Assembly (NCBI GenBank): GCA_027357125.1
Contig: DAHVVW010000018.1
Span: 1-13,066 of the forward strand
Source: Clostridiales bacterium
Lineage (GTDB): Bacteria > Bacillota > Desulfitobacteriia > Desulfitobacteriales > Desulfitobacteriaceae
Reading direction: 5' to 3'
DNA: 13,066 nt
Positions 1-5,730 of the stretch are shown here, piece by piece (the first letter of the stretch is position 1; each line of letters begins with the position of its first letter). Below the pieces are notes generated by a model, which was not told the DNA's origin, made no database searches, and saw only the letters and a program-made list of their open reading frames with translations. Both the position numbers and the translations under genes were made by a program.

Positions 1-1
1 T

Positions 2-811
2 CATTCCCTACTCGATGCCGACTTTGCTTTTGGTGCCCTGGGCCTTGTCTTTTGGCTGCTAAGCGGCTTAAATGAGACGGAATCATCCTCCTTAAGCTTC
101 TACCAAACCGCCCGGCGTGGTTTGTCATCTGCGCGCAGGAACCTGCCGTCTGCACGCCTCTTGCGCGCGGGGATTTACGTCCTGGCCGCGTTCTATTTGC
201 TGTTCTTGTCCGGTACTGCCCTCATTCAGCCTGACTTGCTTAACCCAGGCCAGGTCTTGAGTCAGGAAGCGGAGCGCCTGGGGCCGGTTGCTCCAGGGCA
301 GAGCGCCCTTCTTTGGCAGCAGAGCCTGCGCTGGGACCAGACCCGGATTTCCTGGCGCAGGCACCTAGCTGAGCTGGAACTGACACAGGGGGATGTGGGG
401 GCAGGACTGAGGGCGGTAGAGGAGGTACTGGCCTGGCGCAGTTTTGACCTTAATGCCTATGAATGGGCCCAGGGTGCAGTCCTAAAAGCGGCTGACGCCA
501 GATCCGGGCTTAAGGGAGACAAGCTGGAGCTCGCGCAGAAGGGTACGGACAGCATAACTTCCCTTGGGGTGGTTGAGCCAAAGTCTGCACTTAAGATGCT
601 TGAGCCGAAGCCCGTAGCGGAGAGCGAGGAGATACTGTCTCTTTATCGATGGGCCCAGGCGGTGCCGGACCGTATCGAAGACAAAAGGGGAAGAATCTCA
701 CCGTTTGTTGGTGCTTTATGGCCTGAGTGGGCGAGCTTCCGTCCCACACCCGTAATAAACTTCCTGGCTGAATATGCCAGAGATAGACAACGCACCACTG
801 CCAACTCTTAA
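2..811 (+). CDS. C-terminal part of a membrane protein, probably O-antigen ligase/polymerase-like (5' end outside window)
   Basis: The reading frame is open from base 2, so the gene begins upstream of the window; the 269 codons seen here are its 3' part, ending at TAA 809-811. The first residues (HSLLDADFAFGALGL, then a hydrophobic run) resemble the H-S-x-x-L-D...G-x-x-G-L segment near the last membrane helices of O-antigen ligase/Wzy-type polymerases. A second hydrophobic helix follows at about residues 55-75 of the visible part (RAGIYVLAAFYLLFLSGTALI). The rest is a soluble helical tail of about 190 residues with TPR-like spacing (LLWQQSLRWD, LAELELTQGDVGAGLRAVEEVL), as seen in ligases that carry C-terminal repeats. 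A TTG at 122 could be called as a start but lies inside the continuous frame and has no good ribosome site. The family is inferred from topology and a short motif, so it is only moderately supported; other polytopic membrane proteins are possible. Confidence 0.6.
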   Translation, partial: HSLLDADFAFGALGLVFWLLSGLNETESSSLSFYQTARRGLSSARRNLPSARLLRAGIYVLAAFYLLFLSGTALIQPDLLNPGQVLSQEAERLGPVAPGQSALLWQQSLRWDQTRISWRRHLAELELTQGDVGAGLRAVEEVLAWRSFDLNAYEWAQGAVLKAADARSGLKGDKLELAQKGTDSITSLGVVEPKSALKMLEPKPVAESEEILSLYRWAQAVPDRIEDKRGRISPFVGALWPEWASFRPTPVINFLAEYARDRQRTTANS

Positions 812-831
812 ACATAACCTAAGGTAGGCAG

Positions 832-1191
832 GTGGGACGAATGTTAGGGGTAATCTTGCTACTTTCTTTGGGATTGTGGATTGTTGCAGGTTGGGAATGG
901 CGGCTGCCGCAAGGGCTACAGACAAGAATACTTGGGGTACAGACGAAGCTGGGTGCTCCGGTACGTGCTTTTTATACCAGCTGGCGTGAGGAGGAGAGAG
1001 CGGAAGAAGCTTTGCGCCGCCTTGCAAAGGAATTGGTCCAGGCTGAACGCGCCCTGGGTGTGCCACTTTTCTTAGTGGTTGAGCTTGCACACGGTCTTGA
1101 GCAATCTTACTTAAACCCGCGGGTGCTCGTGGAACGGCGTTTTCCGGCCTGCGTAATCCGTGAAGCAGGAGCGCAGGGTGAGCATCTCTGA
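832..1191 (+). CDS. small membrane-anchored protein of unknown function
   Basis: A short gene of up to 119 codons between the polytopic membrane protein and comFA. I do not recognise a family. The N-terminus (MLGVILLLSLGLWIVAGWEW) is one hydrophobic helix with no clear signal-peptidase site, so the protein is probably anchored with its remainder outside or at the membrane. Residues about 45-70 are rich in E, R, A and L (REEERAEEALRRLAKELVQAERAL) and likely form an amphipathic or coiled-coil helix. GTG at 832 follows AAGG (821-824) at a workable distance; ATG at 841, three codons in, follows GGTGGGA closely. Either start leaves the same protein minus three residues. Its stop lies 58 bases before the comFA start. 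Weak points: it is short, has no recognised motif, and its last 20 residues look poorly structured. Confidence 0.5.
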   Translation: MGRMLGVILLLSLGLWIVAGWEWRLPQGLQTRILGVQTKLGAPVRAFYTSWREEERAEEALRRLAKELVQAERALGVPLFLVVELAHGLEQSYLNPRVLVERRFPACVIREAGAQGEHL

Positions 1192-1249
1192 AAATTCAGT
1201 ATGGGGGCATAAAAGGCTGTGCCCAAAGGTTAAAGGAGGACGGGAGCTT

Positions 1250-2965
1250 ATGCTCTTTTATCTTGTGCGTACTCCGAAAGGAGAGCTTGTGCTCTCGCCT
1301 TTCCCGGAATTGGACAAGCCCTACTTCGAAGGAGGCAGCTTCAAGGAAGATGGAAAGAACATAGAACCTTATACCGTGTTGACTCCCGGGGTTCCTCTTG
1401 CTTACCTTGAGACGGTCGCAGTACCATCAGAATCAATATTGAGGGCTCTGGCCAGGGAGGATGTCTTAAAAAGTTTCCCCTGGCACTGGGGAGACTTAGA
1501 ATACTTGAAAGACTATCTGCCAGGAGTGGTGGTAGGCCCGGAGTCTAGAGAGCCAAACGTGGAAATAGTAAAATCCTTGAGAGGACGGAAGTTGACTGAA
1601 GATGAATTAAGGATGCTGGCTACTTCCTATGGGCTTAAGCCCGAAGAAGTATGGCAGCAGGCACATCTCTTGGTGCGTGCGGGTCTGGGGGAATGGGTTC
1701 CGGCTGTGCGCCGGGAGCGCAAGGGCTGGCGCTGCCAGCGCTGTGGAGAAAGTGAGTTGGAAGAGTGGCCCAGCATCTATGGCGCGGCTTTTACCTGTCC
1801 GAGTTGCCGCAGTTTAGGCACATCGTCTACACTCAAGGTGATTTACCGTGATTTAAGGACTCCTGCAAGAGAAAATTTTGGTTTGCGTTCCCTAAACAAG
1901 ACCTCAGACTTAGTTCTGACGCCCGCCCAGGAAAAAGCTGCGGGGCAGGTTTTGGAATTTGTGCAAAGTACACTTGAAAGTGAAGCCCTTTTATGGGCTG
2001 CCTGCGGGGCGGGGAAGACTGAAGTTTGTTTTCCTGCGGCAGCATGGGCCTTAGGGCAGGGGAAATCCGTGCTTTTCGCCGCTCCGCGCCAGGATGTGAT
2101 TCACGATGTGGCCCCGCGTCTGCAGCAGGCTTTCCCTGACTTGTCCATCCCTGTGCTTTCCGGCGCCTCTGCGGCTAAATTTAGTGCCGGCGACTTGGTC
2201 CTAGCCACTACCCACCAGGTATTGCGGTTCTACCAGGCGTTTGACCTAATTTTTTTGGACGAGCTGGATGCCTTTCCCTACCGTGACAGCCGCATGCTGC
2301 AGTGGGGGGTAACCCAGGCTTTGCGGCCAGGGGGCAAAATCCTGTTTCTGAGTGCTACTCCTGATCCGGCAACACTTAAACGTATTAGAAAAGAGGGGAA
2401 AATAATCCGTCTCCCGGCCCGCCATCACCGTCGTCCGCTGCCGGTGCCCGTATTTAAGAAAATGCCTGACTGGAGTAGAGTTAAAGATTCCGGTTCTCTT
2501 TTAAGCAAGATGCAGCCGGGTTTTGGCAGCATGCTGGCGGCCTTGCGCGAGCATGGCCCGGTAATTTTCTTTGTCCCGAAGATTTCCTCGGTCAACGTCT
2601 GGACGGAAATCTTAAAGAGTATTTTCCCTGGCTGGAGTATTGCCGGCAGTTACAGCCGCGACCCGGAAAGACTGGATAAACTCGTAGCTCTACGCCGCGG
2701 GGACTTTGACTTATTTGTGGCAACCTCAATTCTTGAACGGGGAGTCACGATTGAAGGGGCACAAGTAGCTGTCATGGCAGCAGATCATCCGGTTTTTGAC
2801 GAACGCTCTTTAGTACAGATGGCAGGACGAGCCGGGCGAACCCGGGCGAACCCGAGCGGGGGAGTAATATTTTTCGCAGCCCGGGAAACAGCAGCCATAC
2901 GCACTGCAGTGCGCTGGATTAACGAGCAAAACGAGCTCGCGCGTACCGCTGGTCTGCTGGACTGA
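1250..2965 (+). CDS. comFA: ComFA, late-competence DNA helicase/translocase
   Basis: A superfamily 2 DEAD-box-type ATPase that helps pull single-stranded DNA into the cytoplasm during natural transformation, acting at the inner face of the membrane with ComEC and ComFC. The chosen ATG at 1250 follows AAAGGAGG (1232-1239) by ten bases and gives 571 residues; the frame opens at GTG 1160, but that extension overlaps the previous gene and has no ribosome site. Visible motifs, numbered from this ATG: four zinc-ligand cysteines at 162, 165, 183 and 186 (CQRC...CPSC), a ComFA hallmark; Walker A ACGAGKTE at 251-258; DELD at 337-340; SAT at 368-370; ATSILERGVTIEG at 491-503; QMAGRAGRT at 523-531. The roughly 150 residues before the zinc site make it longer than the Bacillus subtilis protein (about 463 residues). 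comFC starts 18 bases after the stop, so the two are co-transcribed; no comFB lies between them. Presence of the gene does not prove the organism is transformable. Confidence 0.93.
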   Translation: MLFYLVRTPKGELVLSPFPELDKPYFEGGSFKEDGKNIEPYTVLTPGVPLAYLETVAVPSESILRALAREDVLKSFPWHWGDLEYLKDYLPGVVVGPESREPNVEIVKSLRGRKLTEDELRMLATSYGLKPEEVWQQAHLLVRAGLGEWVPAVRRERKGWRCQRCGESELEEWPSIYGAAFTCPSCRSLGTSSTLKVIYRDLRTPARENFGLRSLNKTSDLVLTPAQEKAAGQVLEFVQSTLESEALLWAACGAGKTEVCFPAAAWALGQGKSVLFAAPRQDVIHDVAPRLQQAFPDLSIPVLSGASAAKFSAGDLVLATTHQVLRFYQAFDLIFLDELDAFPYRDSRMLQWGVTQALRPGGKILFLSATPDPATLKRIRKEGKIIRLPARHHRRPLPVPVFKKMPDWSRVKDSGSLLSKMQPGFGSMLAALREHGPVIFFVPKISSVNVWTEILKSIFPGWSIAGSYSRDPERLDKLVALRRGDFDLFVATSILERGVTIEGAQVAVMAADHPVFDERSLVQMAGRAGRTRANPSGGVIFFAARETAAIRTAVRWINEQNELARTAGLLD

Positions 2966-2983
2966 CAGGGGGAGAGTAATGTC

Positions 2984-3733
2984 ATGAGCAAAGCCTCAAT
3001 CATTATTAATAGAACGCAAGAGCTTCTCCGTTCTCTCTGGTATAAGGGTGAGGAGGTTTGCCTCTTGTGCGGGGGGCAGGACGGACCAATATGCCCTACC
3101 TGCATCAAGGAATACTTTCATCCGGAACTGGCGCGTTGTCAAGCCTGCGGCAAGCTGATAGCAAGAGAATCCACTTACTGCCGCGACTGCCTGGAGCACA
3201 GAGGACCGCAAGCCCTTACGCGCGTAACGGCCTGGGGTCATTATGCCGGGGGCTGGCGTGATTTCATCCACCGCATTAAATACCAGGCCCAGCCACGGCT
3301 GGTGCAGAAGATTGCGCACTTGCTGGCAGAATGGGCCGTAACTCAACTACCGCCCCCGGATAGCATCGTAGCAGTGCCTATGCATCCTTCCCGGTTGGCT
3401 GAGCGCGGATTTAACCAGGCTGAAATGATTTCCTCAGTGCTTAGGTGGGAGTTGGGGATTCCGCTGCTAAACGGGCTTGAACGCGTGCTCCCGACCCGTT
3501 CTCAGGCAGAGCTTTCCCGTCAGGAGCGCCTGCACAATCTCACCGGGGCCTTTAAGGTTCGCGACCAGAAAAATTTTAGCGGGCATATTATTTGGCTGGT
3601 AGATGATGTCACCACCACCGGAGCGACCCTTGAAGCGTGTGCGCAAGCGTTGCGCGCAGTGGAGGTGGGAGAAATTTACGGGCTTTGTTTGGCGGCAGGA
3701 ATTGAAAAAAATCTTGTTAGCGCTGGAGATTAA
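2984..3733 (+). CDS. comFC: ComFC, phosphoribosyltransferase-like competence protein with zinc ribbon
   Basis: A ComF/GntX family protein of 249 residues that partners ComFA in DNA uptake and may link to PriA-type helicases; the enzymatic substrate is unknown. Eight N-terminal cysteines in four CxxC pairs (26/29, 37/40, 52/55, 66/69) form two zinc knuckles. The type I phosphoribosyltransferase fold follows: VPMHPSRLAERGFNQAE at about 131-147 is the family signature, and LVDDVTTTGAT at 205-215 is the PRPP-binding loop with both aspartates. R172-Q174 and R179-R182-N185 match the family pattern R..Q..L....R..N. ATG 2984 is preceded by AGGGGGAG at 2967-2974; an overlapping out-of-frame ATG at 2979 is not used. 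It follows comFA in one operon. Its last 20 bases and the stop codon carry a promoter for the next gene. Confidence 0.92.
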   Translation: MSKASIIINRTQELLRSLWYKGEEVCLLCGGQDGPICPTCIKEYFHPELARCQACGKLIARESTYCRDCLEHRGPQALTRVTAWGHYAGGWRDFIHRIKYQAQPRLVQKIAHLLAEWAVTQLPPPDSIVAVPMHPSRLAERGFNQAEMISSVLRWELGIPLLNGLERVLPTRSQAELSRQERLHNLTGAFKVRDQKNFSGHIIWLVDDVTTTGATLEACAQALRAVEVGEIYGLCLAAGIEKNLVSAGD

Positions 3734-3742
3734 CTGTATAAT
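3714..3742 (+). promoter_or_regulatory. sigma-A-type promoter for the zinc-ribbon gene, inside the 3' end of comFC
   Basis: TTGTTA at 3714-3719 (four of six to consensus) and a perfect TATAAT at 3737-3742 are separated by exactly 17 bases. Transcription would start near 3749-3751, giving a leader of about 45 bases before ATG 3796. A 10-base perfect palindrome, GGCATATGCC at 3754-3763, lies at the start of that leader and could be a regulator site. The -35 element overlaps comFC codons, so the zinc-ribbon gene can be expressed independently of the competence operon. Confidence 0.65.
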
Positions 3743-3795
3743 ATTTTTGGGTGGGCATATGCCTGTCACATTATTATGTAAGGGGAATATTTTTC

Positions 3796-4089
3796 ATGGC
3801 GTTTCAAGACAAAGAACTCGTATGCAAAGACTGTGGGGCAACATTCATTTTCACAGTAGGGGAACAAGAATTTTATGCTGAAAAAGGATTTGAAAATGAG
3901 CCTCTCCGTTGCCGGGACTGCCGTAGTGCCCGTAAGGCTTCACGTAACGGTTCCGAAGGAAGATCCCGCGAGATGTACACTGTCGTGTGTGCGGACTGTG
4001 GCGCAGAAACCCAAGTTCCGTTCCAACCGACTTCAGATCGCCCGGTCTACTGCCGTGAGTGTTATCAACACCATCGCCCGGCACGTTAA
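3796..4089 (+). CDS. small double-zinc-ribbon protein (zf-trcl / CxxC-x17-CxxC family)
   Basis: A 97-residue protein with two four-cysteine zinc ribbons. The first is CKDC-x25-CRDC (cysteines 10, 13, 39, 42), resembling the 'probable zinc-ribbon' domain in which F-T-V-G-E-Q-x-F-Y follows the first pair. The second is CADC-x17-CREC, which I counted residue by residue and which matches the CxxC-x17-CxxC domain common in Clostridia; its PFQPTSDRPVYC core is typical. A basic, serine-rich linker (RKASRNGSEGRSRE) joins them. The function is not established; a nucleic-acid or protein-binding role is only inferred from the ribbons. ATG 3796 follows AAGGGG (3780-3785) by ten bases, whereas an upstream in-frame ATG at 3751 has no ribosome site and lies at about the transcription start. 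It is a single-gene unit, with its own promoter upstream and a terminator just downstream. Confidence 0.85.
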   Translation: MAFQDKELVCKDCGATFIFTVGEQEFYAEKGFENEPLRCRDCRSARKASRNGSEGRSREMYTVVCADCGAETQVPFQPTSDRPVYCRECYQHHRPAR

Positions 4090-4114
4090 TAATATATAGC
4101 AAGCTTTGAAATTA

Positions 4115-4150
4115 GCGGGAAGCTCTTGTGAGAGGGTTTCCCGTTTTTTC
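4115..4150 (+). terminator. rho-independent terminator after the zinc-ribbon gene
   Basis: CGGGAA (4116-4121) pairs with TTCCCG (4138-4143), and CTCT pairs with AGAG further in, with a small internal bulge and a TGTG loop. Six T residues (4144-4149) follow directly. It lies 26 bases after the stop codon. Confidence 0.85.
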
Positions 4151-4560
4151 TTGTTGTCCAATAATTCATGAACAATTTAGAATGTAAAAAATGTCTGATG
4201 CCTGCTTGGCTGAGAAAGTGAATTTTCTAAAGTTAAATAAACTCAGGCAAGTAAAAGGGCTTCTTCCGTTTTTGTATAAACGCAGCACTTTCGCACACGG
4301 TTATCCACATGGGTACCCTTTTAGAAACGCCTTTTCCCCAAAGTTATCCACATTATCCACAGGCACCTGTGACTAAAGTGCGTTAATAACTTTTATCTTG
4401 ATTAGCGGCAGCTAAACCTAAAGCTAAATTTAGTTTTGAATGTAAGATTCTCTAAGCTCCAAGGTGGCTAAATACGAACCCCACTTGTTTAATTTTTACC
4501 GGCACTGGTTATCCTTAGAAGGAAGGGCGTAAAGCCCAGAAATCAAGGAGGTTGTTTTTG
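4151..4560. other. 410-base gene-free region: DnaA-box cluster and csp leader
   Basis: No convincing gene lies here. The first 150 bases are A+T-rich with nothing recognised. Three perfect DnaA boxes occupy 4301-4361. After them come an A+T-rich stretch (4375-4445) with a repeated GCTAAA element (4412-4417, 4423-4428, 4467-4472, plus CCTAAA between the first two) and the palindrome CTAAATTTAG at 4424-4433. A small hairpin GGGC-gtaaa-GCCC (4525-4537) precedes the cold-shock gene's ribosome site AAGGAGG (4545-4551). I could not place a convincing sigma-A promoter for csp: TTGATT at 4398-4403 has no good -10 partner at normal spacing. A 61-codon frame at 4191-4376 lacks a ribosome site and runs through the DnaA boxes, so I do not call it. 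Confidence 0.7.
4301..4361 (+). promoter_or_regulatory. cluster of three perfect DnaA boxes
   Basis: The consensus DnaA box TTATCCACA occurs three times on the same strand, at 4301-4309, 4344-4352 and 4353-4361; the last two abut with no spacer. A 7-of-9 match on the opposite strand (TTTGTATAA, 4271-4279) and a degenerate TTATCCTTA (4509-4517) lie nearby. DnaA binds such boxes at oriC, but also at distant clusters that titrate DnaA or control transcription. No dnaA, dnaN, rpmH or gyrase gene is nearby, so this is unlikely to be the main replication origin. A control site for csp or for replication initiation is an inference. Confidence 0.8.
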
Positions 4561-4758
4561 GTGTTAGGTAAAGTTAAGTGGTTTAGTAAGCAGAAGGGAT
4601 ACGGGTTTATTGAAAGGGATAATGGCCGAGACGTATTCGTGCACTATTCCTCAATTCTTGGGGACGGGTTCCGTACCTTAGAGCAGGGCCAAGATGTTGA
4701 GTTCGATGTCATTGAGGGGCCGCGCGGCGAGCAGGCTTCTAATGTAACGATGTCTTAA
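4561..4758 (+). CDS. cold-shock domain protein (CspA family)
   Basis: A 65-residue single cold-shock domain protein, the normal length for the family. These are five-stranded beta-barrels that bind single-stranded RNA and DNA and act as RNA chaperones in the cytoplasm. The start of the barrel (GKVKWF) is followed by RNP1 (KGYGFI, residues 12-17) and RNP2 (VFVHY, 25-29), with the aromatic residues that stack on bases. GTG at 4561 is chosen because AAGGAGG (4545-4551) lies nine bases upstream; the frame also contains a TTG at 4552, but that abuts the ribosome site. Homologues are often controlled by temperature through a long structured leader, and up to 180 bases are available for one here, although no promoter was clear. 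A terminator follows at 4793-4820, so it is a single-gene unit. Which Csp paralogue it is cannot be told. Confidence 0.95.
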   Translation: MLGKVKWFSKQKGYGFIERDNGRDVFVHYSSILGDGFRTLEQGQDVEFDVIEGPRGEQASNVTMS

Positions 4759-4792
4759 AGCTAAAAATTCCTTATTAAAGAATCGCTGTGAC

Positions 4793-4820
4793 AGCGTGCT
4801 CGACTAGGGCACGCTTTTTC
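4793..4820 (+). terminator. rho-independent terminator after csp
   Basis: AGCGTGC (4793-4799) pairs perfectly with GCACGCT (4809-4815) across a nine-base loop, followed by TTTTC. A second small hairpin, CGCTG-tga-CAGCG (4784-4796), shares four bases with the left arm, so the two cannot form together. Confidence 0.8.
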
Positions 4821-4883
4821 TAACCCTTAATGTTTCTTTAGCGGATTTCTGGGAAAAATAGAAACGATATCTAACGGGTTTCA

Positions 4884-4910
4884 GCAGGATTTTTGTTAAG
4901 AGGAGGGAAT
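4884..4910 (+). promoter_or_regulatory. sigma-H-type promoter upstream of hpf
   Basis: GCAGGATTT (4884-4892), an 11-base spacer, then AGGGAAT (4904-4910) fits every fixed position of the Bacillus sigma-H consensus RnAGGAwww-N11/12-RnnGAAT. The start of transcription would be near 4917-4919, with about 30 bases of leader before ATG 4948 and the ribosome site AAGGAGG at 4933-4939. The B. subtilis homologue yvyD/hpf is known to be under sigma-H and sigma-B control, which agrees. A TATACT at 4913-4918 inside the palindrome AGTATACT has TTGTTA only 14 bases upstream, too close for a standard sigma-A promoter. Confidence 0.75.
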
Positions 4911-4947
4911 AGTATACTGTAGACCAGGTAAAAAGGAGGTTGAGTAA

Positions 4948-5472
4948 ATGAACATTATAATTCGCGGAAAGCATATTGAGGTGACTGATGCCCTGAAAAG
5001 CTATGTTGCTAAGCGGGTCGGAAAGTTAGAGAAGTACACGGATGAATTTCAGGACATTACTGTGACCTTGCTGGTCGAACGGGATCGTCACCGTGTCGAA
5101 GTAACGGCACCTATTAACGGGATGATTTTACGCGGAGAAGAAGAAACGGGAGATATGTATTCCTCCATTGACCTAGTCTTAGAGAAGCTGGAAAGGCAAA
5201 TTGATAAATATCGGACCCGGATTCTTAGAAAAATGCGTACCAAAGCCCTTAAGGATCATGAACCAAATTTGCCGACAGCAGCAGATGAAGAACATCAACT
5301 TGTGAGGAACAAGAGGTTCCCGGCTAAACCGATGTCAGTCGATGAAGCGATCATGCAACTGAACCTCGTTGGACATAGTTTTTATGTTTTTACCAATGCT
5401 GACACGGAGCAAATGAATGTTGTCTATCGCCGCAAAGACGGGGATTACGGCCTCTTGGAGCCGGATATCTAA
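4948..5472 (+). CDS. hpf: long-form ribosome hibernation promoting factor (HPF)
   Basis: This protein binds the 30S subunit in the decoding region and pairs two 70S ribosomes into inactive 100S dimers in stationary phase. At 174 residues it is the long form. The N-terminal domain (about 1-100) is the S30AE/YfiA fold, starting MNIIIRGKHIEVTDALKSYV and including the basic helix LEKLERQIDKYRTRILRKM. A charged linker (about 101-118) leads to the C-terminal dimerisation domain (about 119-174: RFPAKPMSVDEAIMQLNL, then GHSFYVFTNADTEQMNVVYRR, DGDYGLLEP), which short HPF lacks. ATG 4948 is eight bases after AAGGAGG. It sits directly upstream of secA, as in Bacillus and many Firmicutes, but is a separate unit: a sigma-H-type promoter precedes it and a hairpin terminator follows. 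Confidence 0.96.
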   Translation: MNIIIRGKHIEVTDALKSYVAKRVGKLEKYTDEFQDITVTLLVERDRHRVEVTAPINGMILRGEEETGDMYSSIDLVLEKLERQIDKYRTRILRKMRTKALKDHEPNLPTAADEEHQLVRNKRFPAKPMSVDEAIMQLNLVGHSFYVFTNADTEQMNVVYRRKDGDYGLLEPDI

Positions 5473-5551
5473 GAACACGCATTTAAGGTGATGTGAAAGG
5501 CGGGGACATTCTGCGCCGTAGGGAATAGGTCAAGAAATGATGGAACAGAAA

Positions 5552-5606
5552 AAAAGTTTAGATGATCGGGACGTGCTTGCATAGGGGTGCGTCCCGATTA
5601 ACTTTT
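5552..5606 (+). terminator. hairpin terminator between hpf and secA
   Basis: ATCGGGACG (5565-5573) pairs perfectly with CGTCCCGAT (5590-5598) around a 16-base loop. Outside it, AAAAGTT (5552-5558) can pair with AACTTTT (5600-5606). The T tract after the stem is short and interrupted (TAACTTTT), so termination may be incomplete; the A tract on the other side would let it act on the opposite strand too. Confidence 0.65.
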
Positions 5607-5666
5607 GGAACGCTTTCAGTAACTCTTGCGGGAAACTTGAGGGCACTTGAGAAGCATCAAGGACAG

Positions 5667-5696
5667 TTGCGGCCTTATAGCAGGTGATGTTACAAT
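5667..5696 (+). promoter_or_regulatory. sigma-A-type promoter with extended -10 for secA
   Basis: TACAAT at 5691-5696 is preceded by TGT (5688-5690), making an extended -10 (TGnTAnAAT). The -35 is weak (TTGCGG, 5667-5672) with an 18-base spacer, as is usual where an extended -10 is present. Transcription would start near 5703, giving a leader of about 28 bases. Upstream, ACTTGAG is repeated directly at 5635-5641 and 5645-5651, exactly one helical turn apart. Confidence 0.55.
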
Positions 5697-5730
5697 AAAG
5701 TGATGCCCAGGACGAAGAAAGGTGGTTCGC

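Noticed and set aside
3695..3721. sigma-H -35-like GCAGGAATT near the end of comFC
   Set aside because: No RnnGAAT lies 11 or 12 bases downstream; the sigma-A promoter at 3714-3742 explains the next gene better.
4191..4376. 61-codon open frame from ATG 4191 through the DnaA boxes
   Set aside because: No ribosome binding site, odd composition, and it overlaps the three DnaA boxes; the frame is best explained by chance.
5537..5584. 15-codon leader-like frame (MMEQKKSLDDRDVLA) ending in the loop of the hpf-secA hairpin
   Set aside because: It looks like an attenuator layout upstream of secA, but the ribosome site is weak, the peptide has no arrest motif or signal sequence, and the secA promoter lies downstream of it.
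5606..5619. cre-like (CcpA) site around TGGAACGCTTTCA
   Set aside because: One base is missing relative to the 14-base core, so the two half-sites are out of register.
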